The translations under genes were made by a program, and so were the position numbers. A stretch of DNA of 64,000 nt from Physcia stellaris (lineage: Eukaryota; Ascomycota; Lecanoromycetes; Caliciales; Physciaceae), in the NCBI GenBank assembly GCA_018902385.1, contig JABSSW010000056.1, forward strand, positions 62,001 through 126,000. Reading direction: 5' to 3'. Below the pieces are notes generated by a model that had not been told where the DNA came from, made no database searches, and saw only the letters and a list, made by a program, of their open reading frames with translations. This document shows positions 23,701-35,718 of the stretch, in pieces; positions within the stretch are counted from its first letter, which is position 1, and every line of letters begins with the position of its first letter.

Positions 23701-23852
23701 GGGAGGGGGAAGAGGAGGAGAAGGCGTGGGATGCGATCTGTGCCGTTGGACTCCGGGTGTTCTCGCATGATCCCGGGCTGGAGTTGGAGGTTGTGCTGTC
23801 TGATGAGTTGAGGGCGTTGTTTGAGGAGGAGGGCGCGGGGAGTGTGGAGTGA
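20796..23852 (+). CDS. Calpain-like protein lacking catalytic residues, with fungal N-terminal helical domain
   Basis: Exons: 20796-20900, 20951-22176, 22453-22700, 22750-23047, 23133-23302 and 23438-23852. The N-terminus (FGSVGDIIAVCQIVGTLVKT) resembles the helical domain common at the front of fungal ubiquitin-like and STAND proteins. Residues from about 290 align with the calpain protease core: GIYGFLFHRDGAWVHSIIDD, EIWFPLMEKAYAKAHGDY, EALEDLTG, then FWHDQL, TEWIGPWS and a beta-rich C-terminal region with EVQQDDDYQDTSFVFTLH. The catalytic Cys (GDCWFLAAL in calpains) is replaced in RRWWQAGLA, the His (GHAYSVL) in PTGTSVL, and the Asn (RNPWG) in RSFQD. One G is missing in GGGG 22475-22478, where LTGGVST is expected. 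Intron 22177-22452 is unusually long. The first intron's exact acceptor is uncertain. Confidence 0.8.
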
Positions 23853-25278
23853 GCTGTGGTCAGGAGTTGGCTTTTTCTCGCCCCTCGTTCCTGATCAATG
23901 GGTTCGTTCTCATGCTGTTTGACGGGCTGTGGGAGAACTTTGGGGAAAGGTTCAGAAATCGCCTTGCCGTTCGCATCTACCGATCCTCGTTCATGATCTA
24001 TTTCCTCTGAACCTGACTAATGGCATTAAAGGCTGGTGGCCATTCAAATGTCATTCCTTTGATAGATAGGTTCGGCTCATGCCATTCGACACGCTCTGGG
24101 AGGACATCGGGGAAAAGTTCAGGATACTCGTTTTGAGGTTCGTAGAAGAATAGAACGAGCCTCGCCGTTCGCATCTATCGATTTTCGTCCAAGATCTTAT
24201 TGCCCTAGACTAGACTGGTGCTTCTAGAGGCCATTGTTCATTTATATATCACTCGTTTGATAAGAGATTAACATAGTATTCTAAAACAACAGTTATCTTC
24301 TTTCGCACTTTCTACCCTTGTCTCATTCTCTGTAATGTTTCTTTGCTAACGGCATCGAAAACCATCATGCATTAAAAACTCACTCAGTAAAACATCAAAA
24401 TTAATTCTTGGAAAAATGATACCTCTTTCCTCTTCTCAACTCCCCAAATCCCTCTTATATACTCTGTTCTACTTCCTCATTAAAGCTCATTCTCACTTCG
24501 GCTGTCAAATAAATCGTAATATCATCTTTTTTCACGCTCTAATTAATGCTTTAATTTTAGTAAATAGACGCGTTGTTTGGATATGGACTTGGACCTAGAC
24601 TTGGACTTAGAGCTTTAGTACTTTAGAAATTTAAATAAGAACAATAGCAAAGAACAGAAAAACAAAACCGCAGGCGCTGGGGAAGCTCGAGGGGAGACTT
24701 AAAGGCTTTATGGGAAGAGGGAGATGAAAGAGAACAGTAAAGATAGGACATCTGGAAGCCGAGAAAGATGGAAGACTGGAGGACGAGCGAAGAGCTGAAA
24801 GTTGAAAGCTGAAAAATATCCCTAATCTCAGTCCTCCAAATTTTGCGAATTGTTAGAGAAATTCAAGGCTTCAGCGCACTCTTTACTCTATAAGCAAGTG
24901 AAAGTGAGATTCGATTCTGTATTTGCGAGCTTGAGTAGGTGATGCGATGATGTTCGAGATGCAAGCAAAGGAAAGGCGAGAATGACCTGAGAGCGGTCGT
25001 CATAAGAATAAATGGGTTTTTGGAATAAAAAGAGGGACCCGCGTGATTGGTATGTAGAATACAACATGTCTGGTTAGAAGATGAGGGGAGGCTTAGAGAA
25101 CGCTGGCAGTATGCGTGGTTGGATTCGACGATGTTTCCGAATCCGACAATGTAGGAGAGGAGAACGGCGAGAAAGTGAACGATCGAAGGAGTCCGTGTCT
25201 TCGTCATTCTGTGAGAAGCTATGTATAATTCGGAATATCAACCACCAGATAAGATCATCGCCGCCATTATTCTTCCAT
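23853..25278. other. Intergenic, 1.4 kb, AT-rich in the right half
   Basis: No supported gene. It contains a diverged tandem duplication at 23901-24258 (separate entry). The stretch 24240-24900 is AT-rich without open frames of note. Confidence 0.55.
23901..24258. repeat. Diverged tandem duplication (about 170-200 bp unit)
   Basis: GGTTCGTTCTCATGC at 23901 is echoed by GGTTCGGCTCATGCC at 24069, each followed by a GGGAGRAC...GGGGAAARGTTCAG segment. GCCGTTCGCATCTACCGAT near 23965 recurs as GCCGTTCGCATCTATCGAT near 24163. The second copy carries about 30 extra bases. Function unknown. Confidence 0.6.
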
Positions 25279-27383
25279 TCAATTCATGCTGTACAGCTTG
25301 ATCAACTCCGTAAGCTTCGCGCACTCGGCCGAATAATTCAGTGGGCTGGCGCCAGAGACTTGGTATCGTACTCTGCGGCTCGGTCAGTACACTCTGTAAT
25401 CCTCTAGGGGTTATGTTCTTACCTCTGCTGGTCCTGGAAATTATCCATCTTAGCTCGACACTTGAAGACCCAAGTTTTGGAATTCGCCTCTTGGAACGCA
25501 TCACCGGCAGCCTTGTCGTCGTTTTCCTTGAGCTCCATCAATTGATCGGCCGACATACCCATGATCATCCTCCCCACATCGTCGAAACAGCTGAGCCATA
25601 TCTGCCCGGTATGGTCACTGACATTGACGGTCATGATGTAGCGATGCTCCGGCTTCGGATGCGTCTTGTCACATCGCTCACAGCGCCATTGCCCGGGATC
25701 TGTCTCGATGACTTTCTTGTTGCAGCCTTCCGAGAGACATGCGGGGTATGAGACGTTGTCTTGTTTGACGTAGACGATCGTGGCTTTGGTGGTGAAGTAG
25801 TCCGTGTTTTCAGACATACCAAGGCCCTCCTCTTTCACTTGCATAATCGTCTTCACCGGATCACCGCGGCCGCCAGCGGCAGTCATTCCACCTGCCATGC
25901 CTGCATGAGATGCGAAGGTGTCATTCCGGCCTTGCGCGTCGTACCAACCTCTGAGCTTGTGCGCATCATCGATGTCTGGGTCTATACTCATCGAGCCAGA
26001 GCTCAGTAAGCTTAAGCTTCGACCGCCGAAGTCGGAGACCTTAACCCCTTTGAATGCCACGACTGATTCCGGATTGACATCGAAGTTTGTGGCAGTCTTT
26101 CCCCATATGGTAAGTCGTACTGAATATCCGGTGTTATCAACGAGCGTTAGCTCTCGCTTGTCGTACGGTTTGCTCGTTGTCTTTGAGGTGATTTGTGATG
26201 TCTCGCCGACTTCTTTCAGGATTCCTATAGTGTCGATCGTGGTTTCTTTCTCAACTGTCTGCAGATCGCCGATGTTCGTGAAGTTGAAGCGCACTTGAGG
26301 TACACCTTCCTGCTCCTCTGCCTAGGCTTGCTTAGCATATGGGGCACAGTTTGGACAAGCATGACCGCTCACCTTCTCTACCTGCGTATCCCGCTCGAAA
26401 GTGAGCTCATAGTCGTTGTTGAGGTTGGTAAACTGCTTCTTTGCTAGTTGCACGCGACAAGGACTCGTGATGTAGTATACCCCTCCCTCTTGGAAGAGCT
26501 CATACAACGCGTCGCACTGATCGTTGAATCCTGTTCCCCTAATCTCTCCGCTCTCATCCAGTAAATTGACACTGAAGAGCTTCCCCTCGCCATTCTTGTT
26601 ATGCCAGGTCTTGATGTCTGATTTGTTGGTGCATCGAGCCTTGATTGTCCACTTGTGTGCGTAGGGAGAAAGGGCCTCGATGGGGTAGATGTTGGCGTGT
26701 GAGGAATTATTCGTACTCGCTCTGGACGGTAACGCCTGCTGTTGCTGTTGCTGAGGTTGTTGAGCGGGCTTATTGCCATAAAAGCCTCCAGCACTCATCG
26801 TTGTCGTTGTTGGTTGGGGTTGGCCATCCTCAGGCTTAGGATCCAGGGCTTTTGGCTCGCCAATCTTCTCGCAGGATCCAAGCTCTTCCAGGACCTCCAG
26901 ATCAAGGACGATGATGATCCTAGATGCGCGGTTAACATTAAGTTTCGATGACTCTACAGCTGAAAGTTACCTCTTCCCCTTGACTTGATTGGCTTGAAAC
27001 GATTTTAAGCGGACAAAACAGCCTTTTATGAGCTTTCCTTCATGAACGACGTGATTTGCTTCTGATAGAATTCAGCAGATATCCTCCTTTTTCACTAATC
27101 CTAGGATGTGAGGTGACATACGGGTCGCGAGCATGCTCTGAACAAAATTGTGGATATCGCTGAAAACAACTCTGTATCGTTCTGGTGTACCTTGCTGGCC
27201 AGCCAAGGGCTTGACCTGGACGCATTGTAATATGGGTTGGGAGACATTGTTATTTGGGTCATTGGGAGAATTGAAGATGGCACTAGAAGACCAGTAAGTC
27301 AAGATTCATGCCCCTAGCAACGCTGATGGTTTTACTTACTTTAGGGAGCCTTGGTTGATGTGTGCAGCTGCGTTGGCCGCCAT
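25279..27383 (-). CDS. rfa1: Replication protein A 70-kDa subunit
   Basis: Largest subunit of the single-stranded DNA binding heterotrimer used in replication, repair and recombination. Exons (minus): 27383-27340, 27282-27122, 27061-26971, 26919-26373, 26321-25423 and 25372-25279; 611 residues, the normal length, with no frame problem. Domains in order: N-terminal OB fold (CVQVKPLAGQQ, YRVVFSDIHNFVQSMLATQ), a linker with a CAG/CAA-encoded glutamine run, DNA-binding OB domain A (IEALSPYAHKWTIKARC, GTGFNDQCD), domain B (VRFNFTNIGDLQ, RELTLVDNTG) and domain C with the zinc ribbon CLSEGCNKKV...WRCERCDK and IWLSCFDDVGR. The last exon gives VRYQVSGASPLNYSAE and AKLTELIKLY, the trimerisation helix. 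Confidence 0.96.
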
Positions 27384-28184
27384 GATATGAACGAATCTAG
27401 TAGTAACCAAGTACTCTGTGGTTGGTGAGGTTCTGATACTATTTAGTGCTTTGCTTGGTGCTTGACGTGGTTTTCGGTTTGGGATAAGATGGATCTGAGG
27501 TGGTTCACGCGCCTCTGGTCGTGTAAAGCTGTTTCGCGTTTTGCCCCACCTGTCTCTGACAGCCCTAACCCTGGCTGCCTGCACTAGCGCCTCTAACCAA
27601 TATTCAATCGGCACTTGCCGAATTACAGATTGGAAAACCACAAAATGGGTTTCGTGGGAGAGCGAGACGAATGCACCTAGTAAGTTCTACTGCCAAGAAA
27701 AATACACCCAATATTCGAGACGGGCAAGCTGTAATGGAGAATTGTTGCTTGGGCAAAGATGGGTAAAGTCTTTTTGTTCGAAAGTCTATCGAGACAATCG
27801 TATACAGCATCTCACTCTATGCGCCTCTATAAGTGGTCTCTAATTCAGACAAGCGTTGGAAATAGCTGCTGATACGGCATGGATCTAAGTATAGACGACA
27901 CGAGATCAGCACTGCTACCCTCATCCGATAAAGGGGGGATTGAAAGAAAAATTCATTTAGGGTGGTTTTCCTTACATTTCCGGCGTCAAAAGGCTGAAAG
28001 TGATTTCCGGGGATATCAACCACCGATATCCTTGACTTCACAATGCTCTCCGACGCCGCTTCTGGGAATCAGATTGGGATCCGAGGTTTCCTGCAGCCAT
28101 GGGTTTTCTCGTTCTTCGGGACCCATATTCTTCTGTTGAGACCTTTCCCTCGAGCCTAGCAAGACGATCCGGAGCGCGGGCTTG
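27384..28184. other. Intergenic, 0.8 kb
   Basis: Region between the start of RFA1 and the 3' end of the aldo-keto reductase, both on the minus strand. No supported feature. Confidence 0.55.
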
Positions 28185-29480
28185 CTATTCGGGTTGAAAG
28201 CAGCCAGCATCGCAGGGCACATACTGCTCCTCCAAAAGCCTCATCTCCTCCTCCGTCAACCTCATCTCCCTCACCGCACACGCCTCCTCCAATCTCTGCA
28301 CATCACAGCTCGTCAGCCCCACAATCGGCACCGCCCCCTGCCCCTGACCCACGCCAACGCAACCTGACTCATCTTCCACCCCTTCCTCTCCGCGACCTCG
28401 GCCACCCGTCCCACAATCTCTACATCCGCCTCCGTCATCCCGCCACTGAACGCCAGATTCGCCGCACTGCGCTTACTCTCCCCACCCACCTTCTTCACCA
28501 GCAGGCCCCCCGTCAACGGGCCCCACGGGATTCAAGCCCACGCCCGTCTCCGCGCAGAATTTATTCATCTCGCGCTCTTCCTCGCGGTAGAGCAGGTTGT
28601 AGGAGTTTTGCATGCTGATGAATTTCGTCCAGCCGTGCTTCTCGGCTGTGAACTGCAGGGTCGCGAATTGGTAGGCCCACATCGAGGAGGCGCCGATGTA
28701 GCGCACTTTTCCCGAGAGCACGAGGTCGTGCAGGGTGCGCATGGTTTCGGTGGCGGGGACGGTGGGGTCGAAGCGGTGGATTTGGAGCAGGTCGATGTAG
28801 TCTGTTCCGAGGCGTTTGAGGGAGGCGTCGACGGCGTGGAAGAGGGCGGTGCGGGAGAGGCCTTTGTGGGGGTGGGATTAGTGGGATAGGGCTGGATGGG
28901 GGGCGAAGGGAGGAGGAGGGGAAAGATGCAAAGCTGACGGAAATTTTGAAGAAAGGGGGCGGGGCGGTAACGTACCGCCTTGATTAACATACTCCCTACT
29001 CCTCTTCATCTCCCCCTCATGCATCCAATTGAAAATCCCCGTCTCCTCCGGCACCGTCCCAAAGCATTTCGCCAAAACCGTCAGCTTGTGCCGCGGGATC
29101 TCGAATTTCCGGATCGCCTTCCCCACAATCTCTTCGTTCCGGCCGCTGGAATACACATTCGCGGTATCCCAGGTTGTCAATCCTGGTGATGTTAGCCAGG
29201 GATCCCCAATTGAGATTGAGATTGGAGGTCGTTGCAGGTTGCTACTACAGGCTTTCAGGGGGGCTAATATACCTCTATCCCAACCAGCCTTCAACAGCTC
29301 CAAGCCTTCCTCCTCGTCCATACACCATTCCGCCCACGTTTTAGCGCCGATGGCCATGGTGCCTAGGATCGGCGATGAGATACGCAGGCCGGAGGTGCCG
29401 AGTTGGACGTATTCTACCTTTGTGGCGGAGAGACTGGCGAGGAGGGAGGGAGGCGTGGGGATGGATGGGGGAGGGGGCAT
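28185..29480 (-). CDS. Aldo-keto reductase
   Basis: NADP-dependent oxidoreductase with a TIM-barrel fold, of the fungal YakC/versiconal-reductase-like group. Exons (minus): 29480-29273, 29182-28976 and 28861-28185; 363 residues after frame correction. Catalytic tetrad is visible: Asp and Tyr in [14 protein letters not shown], Lys in VLAKCFG, His in LLQIHRFDP. Other marks: [32 protein letters not shown] and SVPIVG-like AVPIVGLTS near the end. Two one-base errors seem present: an extra base in TT at 28531-28532 (+ strand; [11 protein letters not shown] expected) and a missing base near 28338-28351 (ALAWV then [10 protein letters not shown] expected). They cancel in length. Two frame breaks could also mean a young pseudogene, but similar breaks in core genes make error likelier. 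The ATG at 29478-29480 is preferred over an upstream in-frame start. Confidence 0.82.
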
Positions 29481-30677
29481 TTTCGGTCGTTCTTTCGTAG
29501 GGAGGGGGGAGGTGGGTCGAGTTTTTTGCCTGTATATCAAGACTGTAAAGTAGAAGTGGACGAGGAATCTAGATTGGGTAAGGTGAAGGTATCTCTATCC
29601 GGAGGGTAGGGTATGTCGGTTTATATAGCAATATCTGGAGAAGTAGGCAAGCCTGGCGTAGGCGCCATTAGCGGACTTAGGGTGGCCTAATCCGCGTCCT
29701 GTAGTGACTATGAGAGTATCTGGAAGGTATTCCTTCATGGAGTCGTAGGATCTGCGTCGGACTAACGCGGTCCACCGTCGTGGACATATTTTGACTTTTG
29801 AAGTTCTGTTGTACTTAGGATGGTAGATCAGGGGAGTGACCGTCCGGGGTTAGCATCCTTGGGTCGCCGTGGGTATTGCCTATTCCGTGCAAGGGCTGCG
29901 ATTGCGTGAGCTGTCACTGGCTGTGGCTTGTTGGGGTGGATTCTGCTGCAGGAGTCCGGATGATATGTAAAACCCGCAATCTCCATGACTTGTCCAGGCC
30001 CCCTAGGTGTTGGATAGCATGTCCAGAGTCCCATTTCATCTTGACGAGTGCTCTGTCAGGGAAGAACGTTCAAGAGTCTCGGATAGCGATCATATAGGGA
30101 CCGGAGTCCTGAGTCTGAGTTGAGCTCTGTACCATCCTATTCGTACGCTCATCCAACACAGATTCCATTGTCCCCGTAGCTACAAGTGAAGAGGATGAAA
30201 GATATCGACGGAGATCCCAATATGGCACTAGCAGGCTACTCATTGATGGCATTCACTTGCCTGGCTTGATAGGCAATAATAAACCCTCGTTTACCTTATT
30301 AGTAGTCTTACTTCCTGACCATTCGCAGTTCTCCCAATTGGCCAGCAACCGCCTGGCATATCCAGAACCTATAGCTGTCTCTTGCTACCATGTCCTGAGT
30401 CCACGCTTGAAGCTGATCTTCGCCACACAGCGATTGCATTCAAAGGTTGCATTGAGTGATTGCTGTATCGCCGTACGCTCTACGGGGGGAACATCAATCT
30501 GTATCCTGGCAGCGTAAATCCTATGCATAATTCAGAATTGATACAGAAACATTTTGTCGATGAGCAAGAGATTGTGCATCCAGTGTCCGAGAAACATACT
30601 GTTGCTTCTGGTCTGGCTTGATGCTTCACGACTTTAGGTATATAGACTCTTTCAGTACTTAAGAACCAAATACGAGT
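29481..30677. other. Intergenic, 1.2 kb
   Basis: Between the reductase start and the 3' end of the NLR gene. Short frames only; nothing supported. Confidence 0.55.
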
Positions 30678-33600
30678 TCATGATTGGACGAAACTCTCCA
30701 GCAATTCAACAACAGCATTGTGTCCCTTCCTCAACGCAATATCTTTTGGTGTTAAATCATGAACGTTCCGCGAATTGACATCGGCTTTCCCAGTCCTGAG
30801 TAGCATCTTGGCCACATCCAAACGTGCCGAACATGCCGCTTCCCAGAGCGGCGTTTGGCCGTTGTTATCTTTCGAATTGACATCGGCTTTCCCGGTCTCG
30901 AGCAGCAGCTTGAGTACATTAAGATTGCTCGCAGTTGCTGCTCGCCACAGAGACGTTCTGCCATCATGATCCTTCGAATCGACATCGACTTTTCGAGTCC
31001 CCAGCAGTATCTTGATCACATCACAATGTTCTTCACTTGTCGCAATCCAGAGTGATGTTCGGCCACGGTCATCTTTCGAATTGACATCGACTTTATCAGT
31101 ATCGAGCAGCAACTTGAGAACATTCAAATGTCCAAGTTGTGCCGCAATCCAGAGCGGCGTTCGGCCACAGTCATTTTTCGAATTCACTTCGACTTTACCA
31201 GTATCGAGCAACAGCTTGACCGCGGTTTTGCATCCCTTAGATGCCGCAATCTATAGCGGCGTTTCCCCATTGTTATTCTTCGAATTGACATCGACTTTAC
31301 CCGTTTCGAGCAAAAGCTTGATCACGAGTTCGTGATTCTTAGATGCCGCTTGTGATAGCGGTGTCTCACCATTTTGATCTCTCGAATTAACTTCAGCCTT
31401 GTTTGCGAGCAGCAATTTGACTACAGCTGCACGACCATTTGCAGCAGCTTTCGATAATGGAGTTCGCTTGAATTCATCCTCTACATTTATGTCGGCCTTA
31501 TTTTTGAGCAAGAGCTTGACTACGACTTCATGACCTTGAGATGACGCCTCCAATAGCGGTGTGCCACCAGAATTATCTCTCGAATCGACTTCGGCTTCAT
31601 TTTTGAGCAGCAATCTGACTACAGCTTCATGGCCACGTGCGGCAGCCAGATATAATGGAGTTCTTCCTTTTTCATTCTTAGCGTCTGTTTCGGCTTCTTT
31701 TTCGAGCAGCAATCTGACTACAGCTTCATGGCCATTTGCAGCAGCCAGCAGTAATGAGGTCCTTTCTTCGTCATCCTTGATGTCTATGTAAGCTTTATGT
31801 TCGAGCAGCAATCTGACTACAGCTTCATGGCCATATAGGGCAGCCATCATTAATGGGATTCTTTCTTTATCATCCTTAGTGTCTGTTTCGGCTTCATTTT
31901 CGAGCAGCAATCTGACTACAGCTTCATGACCATATAGGGCAGCCAGCAGTAACGGGGTTCTCCCTTCATCATCCTTAGTGTCTGCTTCGGCTTCAATTTC
32001 GAGCAGCAATCTGACTACAGTTTCATGACCATTTGCAGCAGCCGCCAATAATAGGGTTCCTCCTTGATCATCCTTGGTGTCTGTTTCAGCTTTATTTTCG
32101 AGCAACAACTTGACCATGGCTTCATGGCCATTCGCAACAGCTTGCCACAGTGGGGTCCGTCCCTGAGTATCCCTAGCATCTATATTGACCTGATTCTCGA
32201 GTAGCTGTTTGACTAAAGGTTCACAATCAATAGCAGCGGCCAGGCACATTAGACGTTGGCTTTCTTCATTGCTGTGTTCAACTTTGCCTTCAAAATTTTG
32301 CGCTGCAGAGATAATCTCCAGAAGCAATTTGTCACCATTCACTGCTATGCAATAGAGTGCGGTACAATGCTTCGAGAAGTGGAAGTCACGCCCAACCTGA
32401 CCCTTTGTTCCTCCTTCCCGGATGTATTGGTTGCAAAGTTCCTGGAGCAGACTCCCTGGGGACTGGCTCGCAGCAAGAGCTGCGATAAAAGCTCCTACGG
32501 CGCTTTCGCTGCCAGTGGCAAGTGATGCGAGCAAGGGGAACCCATAACGCTCATCTTCGATCTCAAGAAATGATAGGTTGGATGGGTGGATCCTTATCAA
32601 ATTTGACATATTGTTCTCCGCTAGTAAATATAGAAGACTTGCTTTTGGCGTATGCCTGCGGATCTGATGTTTCTCGAATAGATTGTCGAGCCAAAGCCAA
32701 TCGCGGAGCGAAAAGCTTTGAATCAAGTCCACCTGTGAGATATTGCAACCTTCTGCAGAGTCTGCATGGTAAAGCACATGATGTACGGCATATTCTAGAA
32801 AGGGGAATTCGCAGTTGACCGACTCTCGAAGGGCTTTACATTCCTGCGTTGAGGCCTTTGGGAAGTCTTTATAAAGCGTATTAGTATCTCTGGAGTTTAT
32901 GTAGAACTGTATATAGGAAATGCAGCACTGATTCAGCTGCTCATGACTTTGACCTTCAAAGTTGTTTCCGAGTTCGGGCCAAATCCTGTTGAGTCCATTT
33001 TCCCTCAAGAAGAAGTCTTTCACCGATTGGTGGATGAATTGGACCGTTGGAGTTTTAGATGTTGTAATTTCCGCGAGTCCTTTAGAAGAATCGATTATGT
33101 ATCTGGTGATATCTGATAATGTGATCTCTTGAGAATCCCATTTCGACAGGCTGTGAGGTTCGACACCAGAGAGAACAGCATGATATAATTGTTCAGATTT
33201 CAATGGTTGCCTCGCAAAGAGCACCCACTGCACGCAAAGTACTAATTCCTCTCGATGGAGGAAATCGCGAGTCAATATATCGCGAAAGAGCTCATGCAGG
33301 TCGCCAGGAATATCACGAACTCTGTGCCGCAGTGCATGTTTACGACCACTATCGTACTCTTTATTTAATATCCCCACCACTAGGACGACCCATAGGAAAA
33401 TCCCAGAGGCCTTTTCCTGAACGTCAATACGGACCTGCTCTGCCATTTTACTTTGACCAATCCTCAGCTCACTTTCAAGATAGCTGATAATGTCCTGTGT
33501 GTGCCCTTCTTGACCTTCCAGATCCAAGCGTATCTCTTTTCGAATGGTGATAGTTGGGTAATGCCTGCTCGAAAAACAGACTTGAAATTTGATACCGGCT

Positions 33601-35718
33601 GATACGGCGAGTTCGCCAACGTGTTCGAAGAACGACGTCATATCGCGAATCTGACCTTCATCACATTCATCCAAGGCGTCAATGAGACACACCAGAGACG
33701 AGTCCCCAAGGCCAAGAACAGCCTGTTCTAACAGTATTTTCAATGTTTCCACGGTCCATTGATGTTTTGCACTGTTGTCTCTGATTGAAAGCAGGAGAGA
33801 GTCAAACACGGACTGAAGCGCTGGAAGTCGTTCAAGGAGTTGCAGCAAAAGTGACTGATATGTTCCGAGTGTAGACATTTCGAGCCCTTCGCCTCGTGCG
33901 TTGAAGAAGAAACAGATGACGATCCTATCTTTCATCGTTTTTCTTGCATTTGCAAGGAGGAATTTCATCAGGGTCGACTTTCCCGTTCCAGGCTTTCCTC
34001 TGATCCACAGGAAACCGTGATGCTCATCCATTTTGCCTGGATCAAGCCAGTCAAGGTATTCGGTTTTTTTCAATAGCCAGATACAGGTCTTCGTGTGGGC
34101 TTTCCTGATGGTCATCCAACGTGCGTCGATCTGATCAAATCTCAATGATTCCAGTAGCGATCTTTTCTGCTCATTAGAAAGCGTGAGAATGTCTTTTCTT
34201 TTCATCTGTGTAGATAATGAACCAGTTATTCTGCACAGCGCGGAGGCGACCTTTTTGAATTCGACGTCGTTTGGTCCAGTAAAGCGACACATCTCCATGT
34301 GGTTGCGTCCGATATGCTCCGTGATCTCGATAGCTGCGAGGTTGAGACAGGAAGATGTATCTTCGACAACCTACAAAAGAGAATGAGTATTATTCATAAG
34401 CCAGGACACTTCTATCAATATGGAAAAAAAAAATTTATCCATAGTCATGTGTCAGCCCACAGCCAAATTTATCTTTATCGTTGAAGTAGGTTACAGCAAA
34501 TGCAAAAACTGCAACCGCGATAGTCTGGTTTCCCCACAAGACAATTGCTACATAAGTTCTGAGATATATTGACATCCCTCGCCGTAGGACTGGAACGTTG
34601 AACATATTGGTGCACTTACCTTCTGACCACCGAGCAGCGCAACGCCATGTTGTTCCTGAAACGAGTGTATCATCCATTCTTGTTGGTGTGCTCTTGGACC
34701 GAAATCGTCTCTTAGCTCCTTGAGACGTTCTGCTGATGGCAAGAGTGAGTTGACAATCTGCTCATTGATAGAAAATCCAGCAGCTTTCAAGGCTTTCTCA
34801 GCGACTCGATGCACCAAGCCACGTGGGTCTGCACCACTATGTGGGGTACCGAAGAATATTATACCGACAGTGGATATGAAAACATGTCGGAGATGGGTAT
34901 GGCTCTGGCTCTGGTAGTAATCACTCGATCTCCGTAGCATCTCCTTGACGACGATTCCCCCAAGGCTATGTACGATGAACAATACCGGTCGCGCTGGCTC
35001 GACGCGGCGCTCAGCCTCTAGAGCAATTAGAAAGTCCCACGCAATATCGTAAACTGTGTTCTGACTCCCAGCAGGTCCTAGCTTATGTCTTATGTGCGTG
35101 TCATAACCATAAGTCAGGACTCGTGAATCGGGGATAATCGACGGAATCAAATCTTCAGGCCAATAGATAGTCGTGTGAAGCGGTTTTTGCTGCCGATTGA
35201 ACATGAACAGTCAGCATTCTCACTCTCCGGTGACCCGGCTTTGGGCTGTAGACGATGATATGAACATGAATGTGGCTTCGGAATAAGTCTTTTTCCCAAC
35301 TCGGTCAATCGTGTGTCCATCAGATTTCGGCACTCATTTTTGTCCTGCGCGGGTGAACGAATAGGAAATGTAGATCACTTACCTGCGAACCGGAGAAGGG
35401 GTTGAGCTTTTGGATTTTCCGGGGACGTTCGAGGATCTCGTTTTCTTCATGGCTCTGGTGGCTCATATCTCCATTGTTGTGCCTCCAAGTACGTACAGGA
35501 TGGCCTGTGAATCCATGAACAAATACAACGTCGAGACAAGGCTTCATAGGGTTGACGACCACCGTCAAACCGGTCGGAGGGATCCAATTGTGACGATCCC
35601 CGGCAGTCTTGTTCATTATGCCGAATATGGTGTCCAAGTAATTAGTCCGTACTCGTACAGGGTACTTGATCTCTGGACTTCGAGCTAGCAATAGAGAGGA
35701 TGGTATGACTGCTGCCAC
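30678..35718 (-). pseudogene. NLR/STAND protein: esterase-like domain, NACHT, ankyrin repeats; in-frame stop
   Basis: Fungal NOD-like receptor candidate. Exons (minus): 35718-35383, 35189-34620 and 34370 down to a stop at 31251-31253; the same frame then stays open to 30678. The N-terminal alpha/beta hydrolase has VVFVHGFTGHPVRTW and the nucleophile elbow FIVHSLGGIVVKEM. The NACHT domain has Walker A GKPGTGKS near residue 430 and Walker B CLIDALDECDE near 535. About ten ankyrin repeats (ETPLSQAASKNHELVIKLLL type) precede the stop and about six follow it. Stop-truncated length is 1341 residues; the full frame would be about 1530. Sister repeats read TPLWIAA where this one reads TPL-TAG-IAA, so TGG became TAG. 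The truncated protein keeps the effector and switch domains and may be functional; calling it a pseudogene is a judgement. Such proteins act in non-self recognition and cell death in fungi. Confidence 0.82.
30690..32200 (-). repeat. Ankyrin-coding tandem array
   Basis: About sixteen units of 99-102 bp coding for 33-34-residue ankyrin repeats. On the + strand the phrase GCAGCAATCTGACTACAG followed by TTCATG recurs nearly unchanged in the units between 31600 and 32030, so these central units are very similar at DNA level, while the outer ones are diverged. Confidence 0.85.

Noticed and set aside
31245-31260. Intron that would remove the TAG in the NLR
   Set aside because: The codon aligns exactly with TGG in sister repeats and ankyrin spacing is kept without removing anything.
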